Shown: in pieces, positions 1-6,606 of the stretch
How positions within the stretch are numbered: the first letter of the stretch is position 1
How the letters are laid out: each line of letters opens with the position of its first letter
Source of the DNA: Nocardioidaceae bacterium
GTDB taxonomy: Bacteria; Actinomycetota; Actinomycetes; Propionibacteriales; Nocardioidaceae
Length of the DNA stretch: 10,789 nt
Assembly (NCBI GenBank): GCA_020438665.1
Contig: JAGQUE010000306.1
Span: forward strand, 317-11,105
Direction: 5' to 3'
Notes under the pieces: model-generated
Seen by the model: the letters and a program-made list of their open reading frames with translations, nothing else
Database searches by the model: none
Told to the model about the DNA's origin: nothing
Program-made: the position numbers and the translations under genes

Positions 1-16
1 CACCGGCGCGCCGGTG
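1..16. repeat. Perfect 16-bp palindrome at the window edge
   Basis: CACCGGCGCGCCGGTG equals its own reverse complement. As RNA it could form a 6-bp stem with a CGCG loop. It sits at the very edge of the window, so I cannot tell whether it lies inside an upstream gene, is part of a terminator, or is chance in GC-rich DNA. Confidence 0.3.
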
Positions 17-53
17 AAACTGGCAACCAGCCCCCACCGACCCGCCTCGCCAA

Positions 54-70
54 GGCGGCGACAAGCCGCC
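54..70 (+). other. Short stem-loop upstream of the DUF3039 gene
   Basis: GGCGGC (54-59) and GCCGCC (65-70) form a perfect 6-bp GC stem around a GACAA loop. No T-run follows. It lies just upstream of the putative -10 box at 79-84, so it would not be in the DUF3039 transcript if that transcript is leaderless. It may belong to the 3' end of an upstream transcript. Stems this short arise easily by chance at this GC content. Confidence 0.25.
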
Positions 71-78
71 GGGCCGAC

Positions 79-84
79 TAGACT
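79..84 (+). promoter_or_regulatory. Putative -10 box (TAGACT) for a leaderless transcript
   Basis: TAGACT fits the actinobacterial TANNNT -10 pattern. Only 8 nt separate it from the GTG at 93, which puts the expected transcription start on or next to the start codon. No Shine-Dalgarno sequence precedes that GTG. Together these suggest a leaderless mRNA. I see no convincing -35 box. Confidence 0.45.
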
Positions 85-92
85 CGTCCCTC

Positions 93-365
93 GTGAGCAA
101 CCCGACGATCGGCTTCTCCTCCGGCACCGAGACCCTCGAGGACCGGCGCACGCTGCCGACCGAGGACGGGGATCACGAGCGCTTCTCCCACTATGTGCCC
201 AAGGACAAGCTCACCGAGGCGATGGTCATGGGCACCCCCGTGATCGCGCTGTGCGGCAAGGTCTGGGTGCCGAGCCGGGCGCCGGAGAAATTCCCGGTGT
301 GCCCGGAGTGCAAGGAGATCTGGGAGTCGCTCAAGCCCGGCAAGGACGAGGGCCCCGACGCATGA
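93..365 (+). CDS. DUF3039 domain-containing protein, probable small zinc-binding protein
   Basis: This 90-residue protein matches the DUF3039 family, recognised by the segment around residues 48-60 (TPVIALCGKVWVP) and the following FPVCPECKEIWE (67-78). The family is small, mostly actinobacterial and has no established function. Cys54 and the CxxC pair Cys70/Cys73, perhaps with His33, could form a single zinc site; that assignment is inference. The length is full for the family. I chose GTG at 93 because it gives the family-like N-terminus and because a TANNNT -10 box lies 8 nt upstream with no ribosome-binding site, as expected for leaderless translation. Its stop overlaps the start of the helicase gene (ATGA at 362-365), so the two are almost certainly co-transcribed and translationally coupled. 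No membrane segment or signal peptide is visible. Confidence 0.85.
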   Translation: MSNPTIGFSSGTETLEDRRTLPTEDGDHERFSHYVPKDKLTEAMVMGTPVIALCGKVWVPSRAPEKFPVCPECKEIWESLKPGKDEGPDA

Positions 366-2131
366 CGGGACGGTCTGAGACCGTCCCACTGTCGCCAGCC
401 TGGCCGGACCGGGCGGCCTGGGGCACGGCCGGCTCACTGCGCGCGTGGCAGACCACCGCGCTGGAGCGTTATCTCACCGAGCAGCCCCGTGACTTCCTGG
501 CCGTCGCAACGCCGGGCGCCGGCAAGACGACCTTCGCGCTGACCGTGGCGGCGGAGCTGCTCGGTCGCCGCATCGTCGACCGGATCGTCGTGGTCGCGCC
601 CACCGAGCACCTCAAGGTCCAGTGGGCGGAGGCCGCGGGTCGGGCCGGCATCCCGATCGACCCTGCCTATGCCGCGGGCCAGGGTCGCACCTCGCAGGAC
701 TTCCTGGGCGTTGCCGTCACCTATGCCGGGGTCGCCGTCAACCCGCTGGCGATGCGCATCCGCACCGAGCGCTTCAAGACGCTCGTGATCCTCGACGAGA
801 TCCACCACGCCGGCGACGCCATGTCGTGGGGCGAGGCGGTGCTCGAGGCGTTCGGCCCGGCGACGCGGCGGCTGGCGCTCACCGGCACGCCGTTCCGCTC
901 CGACGTCAACCCGATCCCGTTCGTCACCTATGCCCCCGGGTCCGATGGCATCCCGCGGTCCTCGGCCGACTACACCTATGGCTATGCCGACGCGCTCGCC
1001 GACCACGTCGTGCGCCCCGTGCTCTTCCTCGCCTATTCCGGCGAGATGCAGTGGCGCACCCGCGCCGGTGACGAGATCGCGGCGCGCCTCGGGGAGCCGC
1101 TGACCAAGGACCTCACCTCGCAGGCGCTGCGAACAGCGCTCGACCCGGCGGGCTCGTGGATCCCCGCGGTGCTCGAGGCGGCCGACCGGCGGCTGTCGGA
1201 GGTGCGCCGCCACGTGCCCGACGCCGGCGGACTGGTGATCGCCACCGACCAGGACTCCGCTCGCGCCTATGCCGCCCTGCTCAAGAAGATCTCCGGCGAG
1301 GCGCCCACGATCGTGCTGTCCGACGAGAAGGCCGCCTCCCGCAAGATCGCCCAGTTCACCGACAACGACAAGCGCTGGATGGTCGCGGTCCGGATGGTCT
1401 CCGAGGGCGTCGACATCCCCCGCCTCGCGGTCGGCGTCTATGCGACGACCACCTCGACGCCGCTCTTCTTCGCCCAGGCGGTCGGCCGCTTCGTCCGTGC
1501 GCGCAAGCGTGGCGAGACCGCGTCGGTGTTCTTGCCGTCGGTCCCGTCCCTCCTCGGGTTCGCCGCCGAGATGGAGGTCGAGCGCGACCACGCCCTCGGG
1601 CGCCGGATCACCGACGAGGGCGACATCTTCGCCGCCGAGAACGACCTGCTCGCCCAGGCCCAGGCCGGCGAGGCCGCCTCCGACGAGGAGCTCGGCCTGC
1701 CGTTCGAGGCCCTCGGGTCCAGCGCGACCTTCGACCACGTGCTCTATGACGGCGCCAGCTTCGGCCACGAGGGCGAGGTCCACGTCGGCTCAGACGAGGA
1801 GATGGACTTCCTCGGGATCCCGGGCCTGCTCGACCCCGAGCAGGTCCGCGAGCTGCTCCAGCAGCGCCAGCGCGACCGGCGGCGGCGTACGACGCCCGAG
1901 CCTGACCCGGTGACCCAGGAGGTGGCCGCCCACGAGCAGCTCGCCGTGCTGCGGCGCGAGCTCAACGGCCTGGTCGCCGCCTGGCACCACCGCACCGGAC
2001 AGCCTCACGGCGTCACCCACGCCGCGCTGCGCAAGGAGTGCGGCGGACCGGCGGCGGCGGTCGCGTCGGCAGGCCAGCTGCACGCACGCATCGACCGGCT
2101 GCGGGAGTGGGCGGCGCGCGCCACGTCCTGA
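362..2131 (+). CDS. DEAD/DEAH box helicase (superfamily 2)
   Basis: This 589-residue protein carries the SF2 helicase motifs in order: Walker A ATPGAGKTT (49-57), motif II DEIH (145-148), motif III TGT (174-176), and a C-terminal RecA-like domain with motif V SEGVDIP (347-353) and motif VI QAVGRFVRAR (372-381). It should be an ATP-driven nucleic-acid translocase or remodeller acting in the cytoplasm; whether its substrate is RNA, DNA or a complex cannot be read from the sequence. Residues from about 420 on are acidic and then highly charged (RQRDRRRRT at 502-510) and resemble no domain I recognise. The frame stays open upstream to position 14, but that stretch overlaps the DUF3039 gene, so I use ATG 362, which shares ATGA with the DUF3039 stop. 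A weak GAGG at 348-351 precedes it. The tight pairing suggests a shared task with the DUF3039 protein. No motif is missing. Confidence 0.88.
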   Translation: MTGRSETVPLSPAWPDRAAWGTAGSLRAWQTTALERYLTEQPRDFLAVATPGAGKTTFALTVAAELLGRRIVDRIVVVAPTEHLKVQWAEAAGRAGIPIDPAYAAGQGRTSQDFLGVAVTYAGVAVNPLAMRIRTERFKTLVILDEIHHAGDAMSWGEAVLEAFGPATRRLALTGTPFRSDVNPIPFVTYAPGSDGIPRSSADYTYGYADALADHVVRPVLFLAYSGEMQWRTRAGDEIAARLGEPLTKDLTSQALRTALDPAGSWIPAVLEAADRRLSEVRRHVPDAGGLVIATDQDSARAYAALLKKISGEAPTIVLSDEKAASRKIAQFTDNDKRWMVAVRMVSEGVDIPRLAVGVYATTTSTPLFFAQAVGRFVRARKRGETASVFLPSVPSLLGFAAEMEVERDHALGRRITDEGDIFAAENDLLAQAQAGEAASDEELGLPFEALGSSATFDHVLYDGASFGHEGEVHVGSDEEMDFLGIPGLLDPEQVRELLQQRQRDRRRRTTPEPDPVTQEVAAHEQLAVLRRELNGLVAAWHHRTGQPHGVTHAALRKECGGPAAAVASAGQLHARIDRLREWAARATS

Positions 2132-2162
2132 CGGCTGGCGGAAGCGGACGCGTCAGGCGCGC
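2116..2162. terminator. Possible bidirectional terminator between convergent genes
   Basis: CCTGACG (2127-2133) and CGTCAGG (2151-2157) form a perfect 7-bp inverted repeat around a 17-nt loop, spanning the two facing stop codons of the helicase and the membrane protein. The stem could extend with GCGCG (2116-2120) and CGCGC (2158-2162) if CCACGT (2121-2126) bulges. No T-run is present on either side, so intrinsic termination is a guess from position and symmetry. Confidence 0.35.
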
Positions 2163-2827
2163 ACCTCGCGCGGCCGCTTGCGGCGGAAGACCATCATGAG
2201 CAGCCCCATGATCGATACCAGCGCACCGGCGAGTAGCCACTTGCCGAGCGCCCAGCCGAGCTGGCCGAAGGTGCCCTTGACCGGCACCAGCAGCACGGTG
2301 GCGCCAGCCCGTGGGCAGTCGACGACGTAGTTGCCGCTCTTCTCGACATAGAAGCTGCCCTGGACCACATAGGCCTGTGGGCCCCATGTGATCGTCTGGG
2401 GGCTGGTGGTGGTGACCTCGAGGGCGTCGCCGTGGCGCAGCCGGATGCGGCAGGCGGTGTCGCCCGGGCGCTCCGCCGGCGTACCGAACATGAACGAGGA
2501 GTCGCCGTGCAGGATCGTGGCCTCGTGGTTGAGCACCGGACCGGTGTTAGCGACGTCGAGGTGGGAGACAGCGGCCGTGGTCAGCCCGATGATGGCCAGG
2601 ATCGGCCCGATGAGGAACACCACGATCCCCAGGATCAGCGGCGGACCGGGGCGGCCCGGGTCATAGATCACGCCCTGGTGGGTCGTGACGACCGCCCCGG
2701 TCGGCCACGGGGTGCCGTCGGGGGCCGTGGTCGAGGGCGTGTAGCCCTGCGGCTGCGGGGCGTACGGTGCGCCGCCGTAGGGCTGCTCGGTGGCCTGCTG
2801 GTCGGTGGGTCCTGGTGCGCCGTCCAT
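2153..2827 (-). CDS. Uncharacterised two-helix membrane protein with proline-rich N-terminus
   Basis: I do not recognise a family for this 224-residue protein. The first 60 residues are cytoplasmic-looking, rich in Pro, Gly, Gln and Tyr, a low-complexity tail common in actinobacterial membrane proteins. A first hydrophobic helix spans about 64-87 (LILGIVVFLIGPILAIIGL within it). A hydrophilic, beta-rich region of about 100 residues follows, containing Cys127 and Cys171, which would be extracytoplasmic and could form a disulfide. A second helix spans about 192-213 and ends in the basic tail RRKRPR, consistent with a cytoplasmic C-terminus. The frame is open further upstream, but ATG 2827 starts cleanly at MDGAPG, with only a weak GAGAG as ribosome-binding site. 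The gene converges on the helicase and follows the repressor gene in the same direction 141 nt downstream, so it may have its own promoter. Confidence 0.7.
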   Translation of the reverse strand: MDGAPGPTDQQATEQPYGGAPYAPQPQGYTPSTTAPDGTPWPTGAVVTTHQGVIYDPGRPGPPLILGIVVFLIGPILAIIGLTTAAVSHLDVANTGPVLNHEATILHGDSSFMFGTPAERPGDTACRIRLRHGDALEVTTTSPQTITWGPQAYVVQGSFYVEKSGNYVVDCPRAGATVLLVPVKGTFGQLGWALGKWLLAGALVSIMGLLMMVFRRKRPREVRA

Positions 2828-2968
2828 GAGTTCGGGCTCTCTCGTGGGGCAAGTTCCGGTGCGCTCAGCAGCCTGGCACGCTCGGAAGGCCGCCGAAGGT
2901 AAAACGCCACAATCGATCGCCAACCGACGCAGCGGTGGTGAGGTGCCCGAGGTACGCCGGAGAGAGGG
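2828..2968. other. 141-nt gap between the repressor and the membrane protein, no clear element
   Basis: Both flanking genes run leftward, so this stretch should hold the repressor's 3' end and any promoter of the membrane protein. It includes a short A-rich patch near 2898-2912 but I find no convincing -35/-10 pair or terminator hairpin. Confidence 0.4.
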
Positions 2969-3979
2969 TCAGCTCGGCGCGGGGCCGGTGGAGCCGCGCA
3001 GGACCAGCTCGGGCTTGTAGAGGTATTCGCGGGAGGGGACCGGGGTGCCGTGGATGGCATCGACGACGTGGGAGACGGCGGCCGCGCCGAGCGCCTGCAC
3101 GGGCTGGCGGATCGTGGTCAGCGGCGGGTCGAGGAACTGCATCAGCGCGGAGTCGTCGAAGCCGACGACGGAGACATCGCCCGGCACGTCATAGCCGCCC
3201 TCGCGAGCGGAGTGGACGGCGCCGAGCGCCATCAGGTCGGAGCCGCAGACGATCGCGGTGGCGCCGCGCTCCAGCAGCGCGCGAGCCGCGGCGGCGCCGC
3301 CCTCGACGGTGTAGAGACCCTCCTCGATCCACGACGCGTCGCCGTTCTGGATCAGCCCGTGGCTGCGCAGCGCGTCGAGGAAGCCCTCGCGCTTGCGGCG
3401 TGAGGGCATGTAGCGCTCGGGCCCGGCGGCGAACCCGATCCGGGTGTGACCCAGCTGGGCCAGGTGGGAGACCGCGACCTGCATGGCGCTGTAGTCGTCG
3501 GTGGACAGGAAGGGGGCGTCGATGCCGGCGACATAGCCGTTGATGAAGACCACCGGCATGCCCCGGTCGATCAGCGAGCGATAGCGGTCGTGGTCGCCGG
3601 TCGCGTCGGCGTGGCGTCCGGAGACGAAGATGATCCCGGCCACGCCGTGGTCGAGCAGCGACTCGACGTATTCGTCCTCGGAGATGCTGCCGGGGGACTG
3701 AGTGCACAGCACGGGGGTGAACCGGCGCCGGGCGAGCCCACCCTCGATGACCTGCGCGAACGCAGGGAAGATCGGGTTCTCCAGCTCGGGGACGACGAGG
3801 CCCACCAGGCCGGCGCTGCGGCGCCGCAGCCGCGCCGGGCGCTCATAGCCGAGCACGTCCAGCGCGGTGAGCACCGCCTGTCGGGCGGCGTCGCTGACCC
3901 CGGGCTTGTCGTTGAGCACGCGGCTGACGGTGGCCTCGCTGACGCCCGCCTGCTGCGCGATGTCGGCAAGGGTGGCCAT
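2969..3979 (-). CDS. LacI-family transcriptional repressor, probable local sugar-operon regulator
   Basis: This 336-residue protein has the full LacI/GalR layout. An N-terminal helix-turn-helix begins MATLADIAQQAGVSEATVSR and is followed by the hinge through about residue 57. The periplasmic-binding-protein-like effector domain spans about 58-330, with typical landmarks VGLVVPELENPIFP (59-72), HLAQLGHTRIGF (172-183) and DVSVVGFDDS (268-277). The frame extends 19 residues further upstream, but MATLADIA at 3979 is the standard LacI start; no good Shine-Dalgarno precedes it. It is transcribed divergently from the sugar transporter operon with 133 bp between the starts, and that space holds repeated TTGCAAG boxes, which makes it the likely repressor of that operon and perhaps of itself. 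Inducer is unknown; by analogy with divergent malR-malE pairs in streptomycetes, an alpha-glucoside or maltodextrin is plausible. Confidence 0.9.
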   Translation of the reverse strand: MATLADIAQQAGVSEATVSRVLNDKPGVSDAARQAVLTALDVLGYERPARLRRRSAGLVGLVVPELENPIFPAFAQVIEGGLARRRFTPVLCTQSPGSISEDEYVESLLDHGVAGIIFVSGRHADATGDHDRYRSLIDRGMPVVFINGYVAGIDAPFLSTDDYSAMQVAVSHLAQLGHTRIGFAAGPERYMPSRRKREGFLDALRSHGLIQNGDASWIEEGLYTVEGGAAAARALLERGATAIVCGSDLMALGAVHSAREGGYDVPGDVSVVGFDDSALMQFLDPPLTTIRQPVQALGAAAVSHVVDAIHGTPVPSREYLYKPELVLRGSTGPAPS

Positions 3980-4008
3980 GCGGCAAATGAAACCCGTTCG
4001 ACACGAGA

Positions 4009-4067
4009 TCTGCAAGTGATAACAGTCTGGTTGCAAGGTCTTCCATTTCTTGCAAGCCCGTTGCTAG
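4009..4067. promoter_or_regulatory. Array of four TTGCAAG-like boxes, putative LacI-family operators
   Basis: Four related octamers share the frame: TCTGCAAG (4009-4016), GTTGCAAG (4030-4037), CTTGCAAG (4049-4056, a perfect palindrome) and GTTGCTAG (4060-4067). Their centres are 21, 19 and 11 bp apart, close to whole helical turns, so they would lie on about the same face of the DNA. They fill the divergent region between the repressor and the binding-protein gene. From memory, streptomycete maltose and amylase promoters regulated by MalR/Reg1 carry TGCAAG/CTTGCAG repeats, which supports an operator role. The fourth box overlaps the putative -10 of the operon. Confidence 0.6.
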
Positions 4068-4070
4068 TGT
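4065..4070 (+). promoter_or_regulatory. Putative extended -10 box of the sugar transporter operon
   Basis: TGC followed by TAGTGT fits an extended -10 (TGNTANNNT) at 4062-4070. Transcription would begin near 4077, giving a 5' leader of about 36 nt to the ATG at 4113. No good -35 is visible (TTCCAT at 4041-4046 lies 18 nt upstream). The box overlaps the fourth operator-like repeat, so repressor binding there would block polymerase. Confidence 0.4.
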
Positions 4071-4074
4071 GCCA

Positions 4075-4089
4075 GGTGGCCTAGCCACC
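4075..4089 (+). promoter_or_regulatory. Dyad/stem-loop at the predicted transcription start of the operon
   Basis: GGTGGC (4075-4080), CTA, GCCACC (4084-4089) is a perfect 6-bp inverted repeat with a 3-nt spacer. It coincides with the predicted +1. It could be an additional operator or, in RNA, a 5'-end hairpin protecting the message from decay. Confidence 0.35.
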
Positions 4090-4102
4090 CGACCGAAACC
4101 CT

Positions 4103-4107
4103 AGGAG
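4103..4107 (+). promoter_or_regulatory. Ribosome-binding site of the binding-protein gene
   Basis: AGGAG sits 5 nt before the ATG at 4113 and fixes that start, which also gives a correct lipoprotein signal peptide. Confidence 0.75.
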
Positions 4108-4112
4108 CATCC

Positions 4113-5417
4113 ATGCGTCGCCTCTCGGCCCTTGTCGGCGCCGCCGCGCTCGCCCTCTCTGTCGCAGCATGCGGCGGGGGCGACGACGGCGGGTCGACCA
4201 CCTCGTCCTCTTCTCCTGCTGAGTCCAGCACCGTCGACCCGGCCACCTTGTCGGCCGAGCTCACCTGGTGGGACACCTCGGACCCGACCAACGAAGGTCC
4301 GGCGTTCCAGGAGCTCATCGCGAAGTTCAACGAGACCTACCCCAACGTCAAGATCAACTACCAGTCCGTCCCGTTCGCCGAGGCCCAGAACAAGTTCAAG
4401 ACTGCCGCGCAGTCCGGCTCCGGCGCTCCTGACATCCTCCGCGCCGAGGTCGCCTGGGTGCCCGAGTTCGCCTCGCTGGGCTACCTCTACGCCCTGGACG
4501 GCACGCCGCTCCTCGACGGCAACTACCTGCCGACGCCGCTCTCCAGCAACGTCTATGACGGCAAGACCTATGGCGTCCCGCAGGTCACCGACACCCTCGG
4601 CCTGATGTACAACAAGAAGCTGTTCGCCAAGGCCGGCATCGACACCCCGCCGACCACGTGGGACGAGGTCGCGGCCGACGCCAAGCTGCTCAAGCAGAAG
4701 GCCAAGGTCGACGGCATCTACATCAACGCCGGTGGCTACTTCCTGCTGCCGTTCATCTATGGCGACGGCGGCGACCTGGTCGACACCGAGGCCCAGAAGA
4801 TCCTCATCAACAGCCCCGAGGACGTCGCCGGCGTGACCGCCGCCCAGAACCTCGTCAAGAGCGGCGCGGCCGTCAAGCCCGACGCCAACGACTCCTACGG
4901 CACGATGATGACCCTCTTCAAGGAGGGCAAGGTCGCGATGATCATCAACGGCCCATGGGAGGTCGCCAACATCGACGCCGACCCCAAGTTCGGCGGCTTC
5001 GACAACCTCGGCATCGCACCGGTCCCGGCCGGCTCCGCCAGCCCGGGCGCCCCGGTGGGTGGCCACAACTACGTGATCTACTCAGGCATGGACGAGGCCA
5101 AGGCTGACGCCGCGATCGCGTTCGTCCAGTTCATGAGCAGCGCCGAGTCCGAGGCGTTCATCGCCGACAAGCTCGGTCTGCTCCCCGGCAACGCCGACGC
5201 CTATGACCTGATCGCCGACAACGCCAAGGTCGCCGCGTGGAAGCCGGCGCTCGACGTGGCCAAGGCCCGGCCGTGGATCCCCGAGGGTGGTCTGTTCTTC
5301 GCTCCGCTCGACACGATGGCCACCCAGGTGCTCATCCAGGGCGTGGCCCCGCAGAAGGCGCTCGACGAGGCCGCCGCCACCTTCAAGTCCGACGTGGTCC
5401 CCGACTACTCCGAGTGA
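4113..5417 (+). CDS. Sugar ABC transporter substrate-binding lipoprotein (MalE-like, family 1)
   Basis: This 434-residue protein captures an oligosaccharide outside the membrane and hands it to the two permeases encoded downstream. A signal peptide with lipobox VAAC predicts cleavage before Cys20 and lipid anchoring, followed by a Gly/Asp/Ser linker to about residue 44. The mature domain starts ELTWWDTSDPTNEGPAFQEL (49-68) and has the family 1 solute-binding signature around GVPQVTDTLGLMYNKKLF (154-171). Other MalE-type marks are APDILRAEVAWVPEFA (105-120), AMIINGPWEVANI (275-287) and a Trp/aromatic-rich core suited to stacking on sugar rings. The length is normal. I infer a maltose, maltodextrin or other alpha-glucoside ligand from resemblance to streptomycete MalE and from the operator boxes; cello- or other oligosaccharides cannot be excluded. 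It is the first gene of the operon, divergent from the LacI-type repressor. Confidence 0.9.
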   Translation: MRRLSALVGAAALALSVAACGGGDDGGSTTSSSSPAESSTVDPATLSAELTWWDTSDPTNEGPAFQELIAKFNETYPNVKINYQSVPFAEAQNKFKTAAQSGSGAPDILRAEVAWVPEFASLGYLYALDGTPLLDGNYLPTPLSSNVYDGKTYGVPQVTDTLGLMYNKKLFAKAGIDTPPTTWDEVAADAKLLKQKAKVDGIYINAGGYFLLPFIYGDGGDLVDTEAQKILINSPEDVAGVTAAQNLVKSGAAVKPDANDSYGTMMTLFKEGKVAMIINGPWEVANIDADPKFGGFDNLGIAPVPAGSASPGAPVGGHNYVIYSGMDEAKADAAIAFVQFMSSAESEAFIADKLGLLPGNADAYDLIADNAKVAAWKPALDVAKARPWIPEGGLFFAPLDTMATQVLIQGVAPQKALDEAAATFKSDVVPDYSE

Positions 5418-5446
5418 GCATCGGTCACCACTGCTGAACACCTGCT

Positions 5447-5477
5447 GTCGGGGGTCGGGCCCACCCCGGCCCCCGAC
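5447..5477 (+). other. Strong stem-loop 1 between binding-protein and permease genes
   Basis: GTCGGGGGTCGGG (5447-5459) pairs with CCCGGCCCCCGAC (5465-5477): 13 base pairs including one U-G wobble, with a CCCAC loop. It starts 29 nt after the binding-protein stop. No T-run follows, so a full terminator is unlikely. In many mal-type operons an intercistronic hairpin at this place stabilises the upstream message or causes partial termination, raising binding protein over permease; that role is inferred here. Confidence 0.65.
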
Positions 5478-5489
5478 GGCCGTTCCACC

Positions 5490-5528
5490 CGACGACGATC
5501 TTTGGCACAGTGAGCCGCATCGTCGTTG
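5490..5528 (+). other. Stem-loop 2 in the same intercistronic region
   Basis: ACGACGAT (5492-5499) and ATCGTCGT (5519-5526) are a perfect 8-bp inverted repeat, extendable by C5490-G5528 and a G-U wobble to 10 bp. The loop holds a small GGC/GCC pairing (5504-5506 with 5514-5516). It begins 12 nt after stem-loop 1, giving two tandem hairpins upstream of the permease gene. The later stretch 5531-5559 offers a weaker 6-bp pairing (CGGGCC with GGCCCG) that I do not count as a feature. Confidence 0.5.
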
Positions 5529-5583
5529 CTCGGGCCGCCGCCGATCCAGCGAGGGCCCGCCCTCTCGAGGAACCGGAGTTGTG

Positions 5584-6606
5584 ATGACGTCGTTGGACGC
5601 GCTTCCCGACGAGGAAGCCACCGCCGGCTCGCGCCGCCCCCAGAAGGACCCCGGCCTGCTGCGCCGCAGCTGGGACCGCAACTGGTTCGCGTGGGCGATG
5701 GTGGTCCCCACCGTGCTCGTGCTCGGTGTGCTCGTGCTCTATCCCCTGGTCCAGGGGGTCTATCAGTCCTTCACCAACCTCAACGAGGGCAACCAGCAGT
5801 CCGAGATCTGCACCAAGGTCCTGGGCGGCGGCACCACGTGTGAGCCCAACCCTGACCGGGCGTCGTTCGTCGGCTTCGACAACTACGTCAGGATCCTCAC
5901 CGGTGACACCGGGCACTTCTGGCTCCAGTTCACCAACACCATCGTGTGGACCTCGGTGTGTGTCTTCTTCCACTACACGATCGGCCTGGGCCTGGCCATC
6001 CTGCTCAACCGCAACTTCAAGGGACGCAGCATCTATCGGGTCCTGTTGATCGTCCCCTGGGCGGTGCCGGCGTTCGTGTCGGCGTTCGCCTGGCGCTTCA
6101 TGTTCAACGCCCGCTTCGGGGTCATCAACGCCGTGTTGGATCAGATCGGCCTGGATCCAGTCGACTGGACCGCGCACCGGTGGACTTCGCTGTTCACCGC
6201 CATCGTCACCAACGTGTGGCTCGGTGTTCCGTTCATGATGGTGGCGATGCTGGGCGGCCTCCAGTCGATCAACAACGACCTCTATGAGGCCGCCTCGATC
6301 GACGGCGCGACCGGCTGGCAGAAGTTCCGCAACATCACCATGCCGGGGCTCCGGCCGGTCTCCGCGACCGTGATCCTGCTCGGCACGATCTGGACGTTCA
6401 ACATGTTCCCGATCATCTTCTTCGTCACCGGCGGCCAGCCGGCCGGCCAGACCGAGATCCTCGTGACCGGCGCCTATCGTGCGGCGTTCGAGGGCCTGCG
6501 CAACTACTCGCTCGCCGCGACCTATGGCGTGCTGATCTTGTCCATGCTCGTCGTCTTCGCCTCGATCTATCGTCGGGCGCTGCGCAGCCAAGGGGAGGTG
6601 TGGTGA
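5584..6606 (+). CDS. Sugar ABC transporter permease, MalF type
   Basis: This 340-residue inner-membrane subunit forms, with the next gene product, the channel of the sugar importer. A hydrophilic cytoplasmic tail (1-33) precedes helix 1 (about 36-57). An outer loop of about 55 residues contains Cys76 and Cys86, then come helices near 117-141, 154-176, 202-225, 258-281 and 308-329. The coupling-helix EAA signature is EAASIDGATGWQKFRNITMP (235-254), the contact for the ATPase. LLIVPWAVPAFVSAFAWRFM (154-173) is characteristic of MalF-type permeases. It lacks the large P2 loop of enterobacterial MalF, as usual in actinobacteria. GTG 5581 and ATG 5584 are adjacent possible starts; ATG 5584 has GGAG (5575-5578) 5 nt upstream. 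It lies 166 nt after the binding-protein gene, a gap filled by two hairpins, and overlaps the next gene by one base. Confidence 0.88.
   Translation: MTSLDALPDEEATAGSRRPQKDPGLLRRSWDRNWFAWAMVVPTVLVLGVLVLYPLVQGVYQSFTNLNEGNQQSEICTKVLGGGTTCEPNPDRASFVGFDNYVRILTGDTGHFWLQFTNTIVWTSVCVFFHYTIGLGLAILLNRNFKGRSIYRVLLIVPWAVPAFVSAFAWRFMFNARFGVINAVLDQIGLDPVDWTAHRWTSLFTAIVTNVWLGVPFMMVAMLGGLQSINNDLYEAASIDGATGWQKFRNITMPGLRPVSATVILLGTIWTFNMFPIIFFVTGGQPAGQTEILVTGAYRAAFEGLRNYSLAATYGVLILSMLVVFASIYRRALRSQGEVW
6591..6598 (+). promoter_or_regulatory. Strong ribosome-binding site inside the end of the MalF-type gene
   Basis: AGGGGAGG lies within the last codons of the upstream permease, 7 nt before ATG 6606. This spacing favours ATG 6606 over the GTG codons at 6600 and 6603. 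Confidence 0.7.

Noticed and set aside
14..361. N-terminal extension of the helicase frame up to GTG 14
   Set aside because: It overlaps the DUF3039 gene in another frame, translates to arginine/proline-rich low-complexity sequence, and the helicase has a proper ATG in the ATGA overlap at 362.
434..1783. 449-codon open frame on the minus strand opposite the helicase
   Set aside because: Composition is Gly/Arg/Asp/Glu/Val-rich and without domain signs; it is the usual antisense shadow of a high-GC gene whose true strand carries all helicase motifs.
4101..5066. 321-codon minus-strand frame opposite the binding-protein gene
   Set aside because: It is antisense to a well-supported lipoprotein gene and has no recognisable motif.
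5287..5583. Longer N-terminus of the MalF-type permease reading back into the binding-protein gene
   Set aside because: It overlaps the binding-protein C-terminus and both hairpins and gives a Ser/Pro/Arg-rich segment. ATG 5584 has GGAG at proper spacing.
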